Source: Isochrysis galbana
Taxonomy: Eukaryota > Haptophyta > Isochrysidales > Isochrysidaceae
Direction: 5' to 3'
NCBI GenBank assembly: GCA_018136815.1
Contig: CM030943.1
Span: 1,231,975-1,295,974, forward strand
DNA length: 64,000 nt
Shown: in pieces, positions 52,199 to 62,520 of the stretch
Numbering within the stretch: position 1 is the first letter of the stretch
Layout: each line of letters begins with the position of its first letter
Notes under the pieces: model-generated
What the model was told of the DNA's origin: nothing
Databases searched by the model: none
What the model saw: only the letters and a program-made list of their open reading frames with translations
Made by a program: the position numbers and the translations under genes

Positions 52199-55011
52199 TC
52201 ACTTCAAATATGCGATCGTGCAGCCGTTGCCGCCCTCCGCTTCGGGGGCATCCTCGAATCTCTCGACCATCGGTTCCTCCGAGAGATACTCGCGCACAGT
52301 CGCGCGCAAAGCACCCGTGCCTCGCCCATGGATCACGTAGACTGTCCCGAGATCAAGAGATCGATCGATTGCGCGAGATAGCTCCTCGCTCACGTCTGAT
52401 GGACGCATCCCCCGTAAATCTAGGGTGTTCGTCGCGAGACGGATAGCGGTGGACGTTCTCTCGCGCCGTCCGGCTGGTGCTTTCTGCCCTCTCCTCACCG
52501 GTTGAGAAGGTACCTCCACAGGCAGCTTGATTGCCTCGGCGACCTCATCCAGCTTGACTTTCATCGTCAGCCCCCCAAACGCAACGGTAAGCTGCCTCCC
52601 CTTGCGCGCAGAGACGACCACTGGCGCTTCCCCGAGGCGCGGCACCACCACCTTGTCGCCGACAGCGACTGACTCAATCGCAGCGGCGTTGGCGCCTGAA
52701 GCATCGGCATCATTGCCCCCAGTGGCGCTCTCGGCGGCGCCCCCACCGCTCTTGGCAGCAGCCCTTTTTCCAATTTGTGAGAGCTTGTGCATGGTTTCTG
52801 AGCCCTTGGGAGAGCCTCCCGCCGTCTTGACCTGGGCAATCAATTCCGTGATCTGTGACTTAGCCTCGGCGAGCTCATGTTCCAGCACCTCACGCTGCGC
52901 TGCTACCAGCTCCTCCTCGCGACGCGCCTGCTCCTCCTTCTTGCGCCTTAGCTCATCACGTGTTGCTGCCGCCTCGTCCCGGAGCTCTGCCATTTGTTTT
53001 CGTAACTCGCGTTGCTCTACTTGCTCCTGCTGCATCCGCTCGATCAGCTCACTTACGTCGGCCTCGCCGGAGCCAAGAGCTTCGACCGCGTCCGAGAGGA
53101 CCGATTCTTGCAAGCCGAGCCGGCGCGCAATGGAGATGGCATTCGAGCGGCCGGGAATGCCCCACAGGAGTCGGTATGTCGGCGCCATCCGCACGTCGTC
53201 GAACTCAACGCATGCGTTTTCGAAGACCCGATCATTATACTTCAGGGTTTTGAGAGACGAGTGGTGTGTGGTGCACATGGTGAGAGCAGCGGTGGAGGAG
53301 AGCTTCCGCAAGATGGCAGCGCCCAAAGCGGATCCCTCTGTAGGATCAGTACCAGCACCAACTTCATCGAGGAGAACGAGGGAATCTGGCGTTGCACGTT
53401 CGAGGATGGACTTGATGCGGGCAATGTGGGCGGAAAAGGTAGAAAGTGATTGAACGAGAGACTGCTCGTCGCCAATGTCGGCCATCACCACGTCAAACCA
53501 CGGGACACGCACCGGGCCCTCAGCTCGGTTTCCCTCGCCGCAAATCGGCCATAGCCCTGCTTTCGCCATGAGGGCAGCCAACCCAAGGTTCTTGAGGGCC
53601 ACGGTTTTGCCGCCGGTGTTAGGACCGGTGACCACAATGGCACGGACGTGGTTGGGGAGCTCGTAGTCTTGTGCCACAACAGCTGCATGCTGAGGAGGAT
53701 CACCCGGGACTGGCACAAGGAGAAGCGGATGATAGAGGCGGAAGAGCTCGAGGCCCTCAGAGCGTACATCAGTGAACGAGGGGGGCGTCCCGCCGACGGC
53801 GTGAGCATATCGGGCGCGAGCGGCGGCCATGTCGACGCGTGTGATCGCACGATGGAGGATGTCCATTTCTGCAACAATTTGGTCTGAGCCCAGTCGCTGC
53901 GAGAGATTCCGCAACACGCGGCGAACAAGGGCCTGCTCGCGCTTGGCAAGCTGTCGAAGTTTGGTGTTTGCCCTGTGAGTCGAGGGAGGTGTGCGACATG
54001 ACCTGGAAGCGGACTCGGGAAAGACAGGCACATAGCTGGTCCCACTATTCGCCGTAGCCGCGTGGGCATGTTGTTCGCAGCGATGTGCATCACGTTGAGG
54101 CACGCAACAACGAATCACAAGGGGCTGCAAGGAACCGAGGCTCACCCTTCGATCTCCTTTGGTTCGATGAAGAGTGTCATCCCAGAGCCCGATACATCGC
54201 GGACGACGCCCGGCACCCGATGCTTCTGCTTTGCCACGACTTGCAGCACGTAGCGCTCACCACGGCGTGTGGGTGTACGGTTGGCGAGGCAGTCGCCGCG
54301 CTTTGAAACAATCTCAGAGAGCGTCTTGCGGATAGCCGCTGCGAGCTCGCGCATCGCAAAACGGACCTCACCCAGGCCCTCCGAAGCGGAGTCACGCACA
54401 AAGCCGGCATCGTCGATTGCCTCGTCGATCGCGAGCTTCAGCCCAGCCTGGACACCGACGCCCTCAAAGAGCGAGGGCAGGAGCCGGATAGCACCACCGT
54501 TAGGCACGTTCATATCGGGCTCAATGGCGCGTAGCTTCTTCACAAGCGCCGCAGCCGCACCGAGCGAGGACGAGATCGATGCGAACTGATCGCCCTCGAG
54601 CACAGCGCCCTTGGAGGCGAGCGAGACGAGCGGCTGCCAGTTGGAGAATCCCCTGAGCTCGAGTGGCTGTCCGAGGCTCTGTTCGATGGCGTACGCCTCA
54701 GCGGTCTCCTGCAGAAGCGTCTCAGAGTGTTCCCTGCTCGTTGGCAGCTCGAGACCCTCCGCACAGAGGTGCTGCGCATGCTTCGACGAGGCGTACCGCG
54801 CTACGTGAGCGGAGAGCCTGTTCCACTCGAGGAGCTCGAGCGTCGCGCCGACCGGCTCAGGCACGGGCGGCTTGCGCGCGCTCGCGACCGCCACATCGGC
54901 CGAGGCAAGCGGCGGTACCACACGAGAGAGAGTGGGACGCGCGGGCACCACGCCGAGCGGGAGGCCTGCGCCGCCCGCCGCCAGAGAGAGCAAGAGCGCG
55001 GCGGCGCGCAT
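52199..55011 (-). CDS. mutS2: MutS2-family DNA mismatch/recombination ATPase, predicted plastid form (two exons)
   Basis: Exon 1 is 55011-54146 and exon 2 is 53972-52199; the 173-bp intron begins GTGAGC and ends ACTCACAG, phase 2. The splice joins GMTLFIEPKEIE-G-ANTKLRQLAKREQ, restoring MutS2 alignment. The 879-residue product has an N-terminal MutS III-like region, Walker A TGPNTGGKTVALKN (~405-418), Walker B VLLDEVGAGTDPTEGSALG (~485-503), a charged coiled coil (~590-670) and a C-terminal Smr nuclease domain (~803-879) with LDLRGM and HGRGTGALR. MutS2 suppresses homologous recombination or rescues collided ribosomes in bacteria; plants keep plastid copies. The start at 55011 gives a signal-peptide-like leader (MRAAALLLSLAAGGAG) and then Arg/Ser/Pro sequence, as for complex plastids. 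An ATG at 55092 is in frame but adds only Gly/Arg repeats. Confidence 0.92.
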
Positions 55012-55446
55012 CGCACACAAGGGCCCGGGTGCCTCCCCTCGCGGCCCCCCTCGCGGCCCTCCTCGCCACCCCCCTCTCCCTACTCTTCCCAAGTGAGACC
55101 TCCCCTCTCTCCTCTCTCCTCTTTCTCCTCTCTTCTATTTCGACTCCTCCTTCGATTCTCTCTCTCGCGCGCGCCCGCGCTCTCTCTTCTTCTTCTCTCT
55201 CTTCTCGTCCCTTCTTCCGCGAGACACTTCCAACCCCGAGCGATTCCCCCCAAACCCCCTCTTTGACGGCAGCGCGGCGGACGGAAGAAGCAGCGAACCT
55301 TCCCAGAAGCCACATAATGGTCTCATAGTCTCATAGTCTAGTGGTAGTGCAGAGACTGTGACTGTGAAGAGACCAATCGCGGGCCGCGACAGAACTTTCT
55401 AACCGCTGATGCTGTTGTTCTCCGGAATGCCGTACTCCAACTCTAC
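55012..55446. promoter_or_regulatory. MutS2 upstream region with CT tract
   Basis: 55085-55205 is CTCTCC-rich (purine-rich on the gene's strand) with a short CGCGCG run. 55317-55345 contains CATAGTCTAGTGGTAGTGC, which looks like a tRNA A-box but lacks a B-box. Confidence 0.5.
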
Positions 55447-56356
55447 CTTTGCCTCTCCACGATATTAATAATAATTAATGTTATATCCTAGCCAACCCCA
55501 CTAGCTAATTGGACACAACTTTTCCGTCCCGGAATCCCGCCATGCCTGACGAGCCAGGTGTCCGAGTGATACCGGGGGGTGGGGGCACTTCGCACTTCCC
55601 CCTCCCCTCGATATTTGTCCTCCCCCCAGTGCACGCACCGACCCCGCGCACCCCAGCACGTCCTCTCCTCGAGTCCACGCTGGGGGAAAACCCCTTTCGG
55701 GTAAAAGCAACGCAGGGGGGGGGGGGGCACTCGTGAATAGGGGCCCAGGAGCGCTAATCTCTCCTCGCCGAAGCGAGTGGCCGCGGCGAGCCGCGGCCCT
55801 TCCCTCCTGGCTCTGGCGCCCCCGTCTTTTCTTACCCAAACGGGGCGAGAAGACACGTTTCTGCCGGAGGGGAGAGCTGCCGCTCCCCCCTCCCCTCCCT
55901 CTTCCCTTTTCCTCCTCTCTTCCCTGCGGCGGGGGCCCATGGCGCGCGCCTGCGGCCCCTCTTCAGGTCCCCAGGAGGCCGGCAGGGGCCTGGGAGCGCA
56001 GCTCAGGGGGCAGGTGAGGCTGGGGCATGGCCCTGGCCCCTCCTGCCTCTCCCTCGCTGGCTCTCGAGCCCCTGCCAGTCGACTGGAGCTGGCTGGGGGG
56101 TCCTGATCAGGGGGGCCCAGGGGGAGGAGGGGCTGGTCAGAGGGATGGGCAGGCCACGACGGGCCAGGGCGGGCGAGTCAGGCGGGCCTGTGGGGAGAGG
56201 AATGGGTGAGCAGGGCTGTGTGCTCCTGGCAGGCCATCAGGCGTGCCAGGAGAGTGGGTGGTTCCTCCCCCATGGCAGGGGAGGAGTGGAGAGAGAGGGG
56301 GGCTCGTGCCCCCCCATGGGCGAACTAAGTATAAACTTAGTTGCTTTGCCTCTCCA
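55447..56356 (-). mobile_element. 884-bp LINE-like insertion with 13-bp target-site duplication
   Basis: CTTTGCCTCTCCA at 55447-55459 is repeated at 56344-56356. Between them (55460-56343) the reverse strand starts with AACTAAGTTTATACTTAGTT, followed by a frame of the GGTSPPLSPLLPCHGGGTTH type, as in copy H. It ends in AT-rich TTAATTATTATTAATATCG. It includes a C/G-run segment shared with 10460-10600. No ORF2 is present. Structure and duplication fit a deleted, non-autonomous LINE derivative. Confidence 0.75.
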
Positions 56357-56605
56357 TGAAGGGTGCCCTTTGGCCCCCGCCGAAATACGGTGGCCACAAA
56401 GGAGGGAGTTTGAAACACGGTGAAAAACACTGTTTTTGACCTCCGAAAAAAAACACTGTTCCTATGTTTCACGTTTCACAGCTACAGCTAGCAGCTAGCT
56501 AGGCTTCAGGGGCGCCAAGACAGAGGGCCGGCAAGGGCAGCTCAGGGGCAGTGGAGGCTGGGGCTCAGCCCCTGGCCCCCCCTGCCTCCCCCTCACTCAG
56601 GCGAG
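56357..56605. other. Short intergenic stretch
   Basis: Contains AAACACTGTTTTTGACCTCC and a nearby AAAACACTGTT repeat, a CAGCTACAGCTAGCAGCTAG cluster, and GGGGCTCAGCCCCTGG. No gene. Confidence 0.4.
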
Positions 56606-56840
56606 AAGCGCTCAATCACCATTACCCACAGATGGAAAAGCTTTCAATCACCATCAGCCTACACATGGAAAAGCGCTCAATCGCCATCACCCCTACCCCT
56701 ATAGATGGAAAAGCGTTCAATCACAATCACCATCAGCCTACACATAGAAAAGCGTTCAATCGCCATCACCCTCACGTATGAAAAAGCGTTCCATCACCAT
56801 CACCCCACATCTGGAAGAGCGTGCATCACCCACGTATGGA
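56606..56840. repeat. Minisatellite, ~34-bp unit, about 6.5 copies
   Basis: Units of GGAAAAGCGTTCAATCACCA plus TCAGCCTACACAT or similar. Same unit and same first copy as 9451-9570, so both derive from one mobile carrier. Confidence 0.9.
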
Positions 56841-57180
56841 AAAGGACGGTTGGTCAGGAGGACTTGATAATGGATGTCATATATTGTTGTTCTACATGAC
56901 CATTATATTGGGTTGGATGTGTGAAGAAGATCCTCTCGTTTCTCGCGGATCTTCACACCTGGCCACCTCGTGGCCTCTCCATTCGGCTGCCGCTGCTCGC
57001 CACCTCTCCTCGGCTCTCTGCTGTCTCTCGGCTCTCTCGCCCTCTCCCTTGCTCTCTCTATATTTTCCTCCGTCCCTCTCTCTTCCCCCCCAGCTCTCTC
57101 GGCTGTCTCGGCTATCTCTCTCACTCTCTGTCCCTCACCCGCTCTTCCCATCCCCTTTCCTGCTGCTCGGTTTTCCTGCA

Positions 57181-58162
57181 ATGATCGGCTGGGGCGATAC
57201 GCAGAAGGAGGGCAAGGTCGCCGTGCGCGCAAACGTGCTAGGGCACGAGATTGCGGTGTTGCGCAAGGACATCGAGAACATCGAGGAGGGGCAAGACCCG
57301 TACTTCTTCGAAGAGGTAAGAGCCGCACTTGACACCGCGCACCCTGCTAGAGCCTGCCCGCTGACGCCAACGCAGATGCACATGTCCTCAACAGGACTAT
57401 TCTGTAGCGGCCTCTACCGCGTGGCTGGTTTGGGAGGGCTCGTGGGCTCTCATCGAATCACTCGGCAGAGAGCATGACCCATGGCTTCGCGAGCTTGTGC
57501 AAGGAAAGCGTGTCCTTGAATTGGGCGCCGGCACTGGTCTTCTTGGTCTAGCAGCGGCTGCTGCCGGTGGCCACTGTGTCCTGACGGATGTGTCCTCAAT
57601 GACTGAGGGATCTCTCAGACCCAATGTGGAAGGCAACGATACGCCAATTCACGGAGAGGCTGCGACGGCTCGATCGTCCAATTTAGCACAACATCCAGCG
57701 AACGACACGCGGTTACCAGGATGGACCGAGAATGGGAGTAGAGTTGGGCCGCGTGGGTCAGCAGATGTCCAAGCACTCGACTGGTATAAGCCTGTGGGAG
57801 AGCAGCGATCTCCTGTTGATGTGATGGCTGCCGAGGTGATCCTCGCCGCTGAGTGTGCATGGCTCGCCGAGTTGGTCGAGCCGTTCATCACGACTCTCGT
57901 TGCTTTGCTTTCTGGACCGCACGCGCCAATTTGCGTGTTTGCTTTTCGCGAACGAGCAAGTGATTCGTCTAAGGCATTCATAGGCAGGAGCGCGTTGCTC
58001 ACCAAACTCAGCAAGGCGGGATGCGACGTGAAATGGAGGGAGAGTATTCACGGGAGGCAGGGGAAGGAGGAGGGTGTCGGGGGCAATATCACAGAGGTCT
58101 ATCTCGTGCGAAAGGGAGGAGGATGCTTGGAAATGCAACCAGCCAGCTCTACGCGAACATAG
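57181..58162 (+). CDS. Methyltransferase family 16 (METTL21-like) protein (two exons)
   Basis: Exon 1 is 57181-57315 and exon 2 is 57395-58162; 79-bp intron GTAAGA..CAACAG, phase 0. The join DPYFFEE-DYSVAASTAWLVWEGSWAL produces the conserved 'S-W-W-G-L' entry of lysine methyltransferases. Of 300 residues, the SAM-binding motif I is RVLELGAGTGLLGLAAAAAG (~84-103), with VLTDVSSM as the acidic loop. VDVMAAEVILAAECAWLAELVEPFITTL corresponds to the family's 'D-ILA-D--Y----EPL--TL'. Substrate unknown; relatives modify translation factors and chaperones. No targeting signal, so probably cytosolic. The start follows a long CT-rich leader (57000-57170). Confidence 0.85.
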
Positions 58163-58565
58163 GAACGCAGGCTTCCGTTTGCTTCTCTTATATCTTCTAG
58201 CAGGCGACGTAGTGCACGGATCGCCAGCGCTCGCCTTGGAATGCGAGACAATAGGCGACGGCAAAGAGCTCGCAAGCAAATCGCCGCGTTCGGGCAGCGC
58301 GGTGGAGCTGCCTAATATGCGTTGTATTTTCGAGCGCCAAGAGCGAATGATGCACGGCATGTTACAGTAGGGGTAAGGGGGAGCTTCCGATGGCGTGTTG
58401 CCCGAGAATCAAGGGGGGGGGGGGCAAGCGCGGAGCGGGTGGAGAGCAAGCCAAGGTTGCCTAAGGGCGCCTTCTCTTGCATGCGATCTGCTGAGGCTCT
58501 TCTAGGTACCCTACTATGTGGAGAGGGTAGGCTAGCTATGACATCCACCGTGCGGACTTCACGAA
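58163..58565. other. 3' flank of methyltransferase gene
   Basis: No gene recognised; a G-run lies at 58413-58424. It ends at the target-site duplication of LINE H. Confidence 0.4.
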
Positions 58566-60316
58566 GTTAGACGGACTCATAAAAACCTTTTAATATTCTT
58601 ACCGCACTCGCGGCGAATGGAACCACCACCCACTACACGTAGTACGTAGCATACTTTCTACACCCCCACTCCCCCGGCCCTTCTCCCCCCGCCATCTGGC
58701 GGCTCCCCCCGTACACTACAAGGAGGATAGGGGTGAAGGGCTTAGATATGGTCCGGCGGCCCGCCGCCCCCCCCCCCCCGGTGATCATTCCCCCCCTTCG
58801 TCCTGTGTCTCCGAGTGGGCGGCGGCTTCAGCCCCGACTTATCCTGTAAACAGGAGCGGGACTTACCGATTTTTCGGTGGGCGGAGCTCTCGCTCCGCCC
58901 ACCCCCTTCTCCGCGCTCTCTCTCCCCTCTCCTGCGGCACGCGCACGCGCAATGGCGCGCCTGCGGCAGGCCTCCAGCTGCCCTCTGGCGCCCCCTGGAG
59001 GTCAGCTCAGGGGGCAAAGGAGGCTGGGGCTGGGCCCTGGCTTCCCTGCCTCTCCCTCGCTGACGCTCCAGGGCCTCTGTCTGGGGCCCCCACGCTGTTG
59101 TATTCAGGCCTCCTGGCATGAATATTTCGGCATGGGTACGTGCCTTCGTCGTTATATATCGTCTTCTATGTTCGTCTTGGTCACTCAAGGCGTTGTTGTA
59201 TTCCTGCCCATCTGAAGGCTGTAGGCATGAATATTCGTGTAAGGTACGCGCTCACAATTACAATTGAACAGTTCCCCGTGTTGCCACTGACGCACAAGAC
59301 ACACAGATTCGGATTCCCCATGGTCTCAAGTCCAGGTTTGCAGATTTTGGTCTCGAAATTTGCGATTCGAATTTTGTTTTTGCTGTTACTATAATTGTTG
59401 GCTCGTTTAAGGTAATAAACCGGCATGACTTCGACTTCTCGTTCTGCAGTCGCTCTGCGAGACTCTCTCTCTCTCTCTCTCCGTCCGCCTCTCCTCGGCC
59501 GACGGCAGGAAGTTTCGTCCAAAACATTCTCCGGTCCCAAGATATCTCGTGGGGGGTGTTTTCCTGGGTGTCTCTGTCCGTCGTCCTGTCGTCAGTCGTC
59601 ATTCGTCGCTCTCGTTCTCGTCGCTCTCGCTCTCGTAACACTCATACCCAACAGCCTCGCCTCTCCTCACCAGCCCCTGCCATCACAGCCCTCCTCTCAC
59701 TCGCCCTCGCCTCTCGCCACTCGCTCGATGTCGCTTTCGCCGCCGTCCTCGCCCTCGCCCAAGCCCGCCTGCCCGCCTTCCTCTGCTGACGGGCATCAGC
59801 CCGTCCTCGTCCCCGAAGTCGTCTCCTCAGCCGCGCCTGCCGCCGGCTTGCCACCTTCCTCATTGCCCTCAGGCCCTATGGGCCATCCCAATTCGTCAAC
59901 GATAGGGCGTCTTCACGTCAATGGCCTCCGCCGACGCTCCGTTTGTGGCCGTCGAGAACCCTCGGATGCATTCGGAAGCTCGCCATCTAGTTGGGAGATT
60001 GACCCCGACTCAAGTTGTACAACCTTGGGAGCACGGCCGCTCCGACACACGGTTGCACCTGTCTGCCTGTCGACCAGGACCAGGGGGGGGTTGGAGCAAT
60101 GGGCTGGCCACGACAGGCCAGGATGGGCGAATGAGGCGAGCTTGTGGGGAAGGAAGTGGGTCAGTAGGGCAGTCTCCTCCTGGCAAGCCATCAGGCATGC
60201 CGGGAGGATGGGTGGTTCCTCCCCCATGGCAAGGGAGGAGTGGAGAGAGGGGGGGGCTCGTGCCCCCCCCGTGGGTCAACCAAGTATAAACTTAGTTGTG
60301 TTAGACGGACTCATAA
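58566..60316 (-). mobile_element. LINE copy H with exact 17-bp target-site duplication
   Basis: GTTAGACGGACTCATAA occurs at 58566-58582 and again at 60300-60316. Between them (58583-60299), on the reverse strand, lie a 5' end ACAACTAAGTTTATACTTGG, an ORF1-type N-terminus (60279-60010, GGTSPPLSPLLPCHGGGTTH), Arg/Ser-rich broken frames, the ~310-bp repeat (58640-58950), and a 3' end TATTAAAAGGTTTT matching copy D. No endonuclease or RT is present, so it is a short deletion derivative. It lies between the convergent 3' ends of the methyltransferase and transporter genes. Confidence 0.85.
59096..59420. repeat. Dispersed repeat shared with 39065-39280
   Basis: TGTATTCAGGCCTCCTGGCATGAATATTTCGGC-type sequence followed by a block ending GTTTAAGGTAATAAACC. 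It lies inside LINE H. In copy F, the same block directly precedes the endonuclease region. Confidence 0.7.
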
Positions 60317-60412
60317 TACACTCGCGACCAACGAGCGTCACATATATCTCTCGCAAAGTGCGGCGAGAGGCGAGGACAAGAGCTTCTTGCGCACCAACCC
60401 CCACGGATTTCG

Positions 60413-61840
60413 TTAGGATTCTGTATAATTCACGATGGAAATGAGCACGATGCCTGCAGCAGCGAGAATGGGTAGATTCATTGGCCCGTGAAATAGGAGG
60501 TGATCAAGCAGCGCTGTGGTAATGATGGCCGTAGAAAGGGCGAGATTCTTAATGATCGAATCGCAGTATTTCAGAACGAGGCCAATCAAAATACCGCCTA
60601 GAGCGCCCAAGAAGGCAACAACAACCTGTACAGTCAGAGAGTGGGATGAGCTGACGCTTCCGAGCTCCTAAGGCCAAGGAATCCTTAATGTAATCGGTGC
60701 TCGCCTTGCCACGCGGAAGCGATGATTGGCGAAACACCCTCATCATGTAGGGCGGAGCTCGATTGCCCCAAGCTCTCACCGTGATCATAGACCAACCGTG
60801 GAGCATGTTGTCCGGATGGGCGTGGACCGCCATTGGCACGTATATCAACAGTGAATAGCCAGCGAGCTGCACGTTACGCTCCCACAAGGAGAGGGTAGTC
60901 GTTTTGATTACCTTCTCGAAGTACACGTTGGATAGAGCCGAAAGCACCTATCAACAGTCACAAGGGTTGCGGCGTCAGGGCGCTTGGAGCGAAGGCCAAC
61001 GGAAGCCGTAGTGCATCTGCACACCGCTTCTGTCGTGACTGCCGCCACACCGACCGCGTAGGCATGCCACTCCACTTCGTCTGACGCTGATGGCGTGCAG
61101 CCGTCCGCAGCTCGCTGCATATTCGGTGCTCCCTCCATCGGCTGCGAATGGCAAGTCGGTTTCGGCTGGGTTTGCTGACAAATGATGAGAATGGCAAACA
61201 GCAAACACAAGAGAGCGCGCCATCTTGAGGCGGAGAGAATTTTTCCGAGCAGCACCCGCGAAAGGAATGCGGTAAAAATGATCTTGGTTTGCTGAATCAG
61301 TGTGAATGAGGAGGCAGAAATCCGTTCTAGAGCCACGAATGAAAGGAGGTTCATTGCCAAGAAGATGAAAGCAGGGACCGCCATCACAGCTGACGACAGG
61401 AGCAACCGAGAGCTCGTGTCGATGAACCATCGCGGTCGGCAGACGCGCCCGGCTGCAATCGTCGGCGATTTCCCACTAGCCGCCGTGCCGAGCTCCAGCT
61501 CAGCATCAGACTTCAAGTCGCTGCTGACCGCATCGCGCATGACCATGTACCATGAGAAGGCAAGTTTGATCATCTCGCCCACCGCCAGAATCGCTTGAGC
61601 GCTCGCCGCCTCGTGGAGCACGCCGGATGAGTAGCGCCGTAGTAGCACGTACGACGAATTCTGAAGGCTAAGCAACAGGCAGACGCCCGCATGGAACGGC
61701 GACATTCGCGGCAGCAATGCGAGCGCCCTCTCGATGAGCAGGCTGCCGCGCCGGGCGTGCTCGCGGGTTTGGCCGCCGATCAGGCTCTCGCTGCTCCCGT
61801 CCTCTTCGTCAGTGGCAACGGCCCCCACGCTCAGCCGCAT
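60413..61840 (-). CDS. Nucleotide-sugar transporter, SLC35A type (three exons)
   Basis: Exons 61840-61025, 60947-60780 and 60625-60413; introns of 77 and 154 bp. Joins read AVTTEA-VLSALSNVYFEKVIK and GWSMIT-VVVAFLGALGGILIG, giving 398 residues. SLC35A transporters move UDP-Gal, UDP-GlcNAc or CMP-sugars into the Golgi in exchange for the nucleoside monophosphate. Hallmarks: SFTLIQQTKIIFTAFLSRVLL (helix 3-4), SNVYFEKVIKTTTLSLWERNVQL, GALGGILIGLVLKYCDSIIKNLA and a helix-10 tail LAAAGIVLISIVNY. About ten hydrophobic segments are visible, with a cytosolic Ser/Glu-rich N-terminus and a loop around residues 110-135. Substrate cannot be told from sequence. A (GGGGT)n tract touches the start codon region. 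Confidence 0.88.
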
Positions 61841-61854
61841 CGCCTCTCGCCGGG

Positions 61855-61912
61855 TGGGGTGGGGTGGGGTGGGGTGGGGTGGGGTGGGGTGGGGTGGGGT
61901 GGAGTGGGGGGT
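61855..61912. repeat. (GGGGT)n microsatellite at transporter promoter
   Basis: About nine tandem GGGGT units just upstream of the SLC35A start (CCCCA on the gene's strand). Telomere-like in appearance but a pentamer, interstitial and short. Confidence 0.9.
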
Positions 61913-62094
61913 CGGGGGGGAGGGGAAGAGCGAGGAGCGGAGAGCGGAGAGCGGGCGTCGAAAGAGACGGGGGGGAGGGGAGGGCTCAGCGCGGAGCGCA
62001 ACGACGGGCGCCTCTCTTTCCTTGTCTGAACGAGTTTTGTAGTATCAGTTGTGTCCATAGATAGCGCCCGTGGGTTGACCCTAGTACATGCCTG

Positions 62095-62520
62095 AAACCC
62101 CGAAAAAAAAATCTTCTTAAAATCCCCGCTACTTGTGCGGTATGAGGCAGTGTGCTCGTGGACCTCCCTACTACCCTACCTAAAAAAAAAGAGTCTGAAT
62201 ATTCAGGGCTACACACCTATTACTAGTCGGTACCTTCCGCCGTATACTATACAACGCCCTTCCATCCCTTCCCATCTTCCCATCGCCTCCTCGCCTTCCC
62301 CCCCTCTTTCCTTTGTCTTTGGTGTCGGGGGTGCGGCCCTGGTGCACTACCATGGGCCCGGTTGTGGATGCGGACTACCCTACCTTAACCCCGAACAACC
62401 CCCTTCCCCTTCCCCAGTTCCCTCTTTAGCGGAGAAGCTGGAAGATGGTTCTGGGGAGGCCGCGCGCGCTGCTTCGCTGCTTCGGCCAGGAGTTGGAGAG
62501 AAGGGGACCCCCCGCCTTCT
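62095..62520 (-). mobile_element. LINE 3' UTR fragments
   Basis: 62100-62178 plus 62385-62520 match the 3' UTR of copy B (2127-2330), including TCTTTAGCGGAGAAGCTGG and GGCCGCGCGCGCTGCTTCGG. 62178-62370 matches the 3' end of copy G (50095-50270) and appears inserted into the former. Non-coding. Two LINE 3' ends are nested here. Confidence 0.7.

Noticed and set aside
55317-55376. Possible tRNA gene (CATAGTCTAGTGGTAGTGC resembles an A-box)
   Set aside because: No B-box or acceptor-stem pairing could be found, so it is at best a decayed tRNA-like sequence.
61855-61912. Interstitial telomere repeat (GGGGT)n
   Set aside because: Pentamer rather than TTAGGG/TTTAGGG, only about nine units, and placed at a promoter; treated as a microsatellite.
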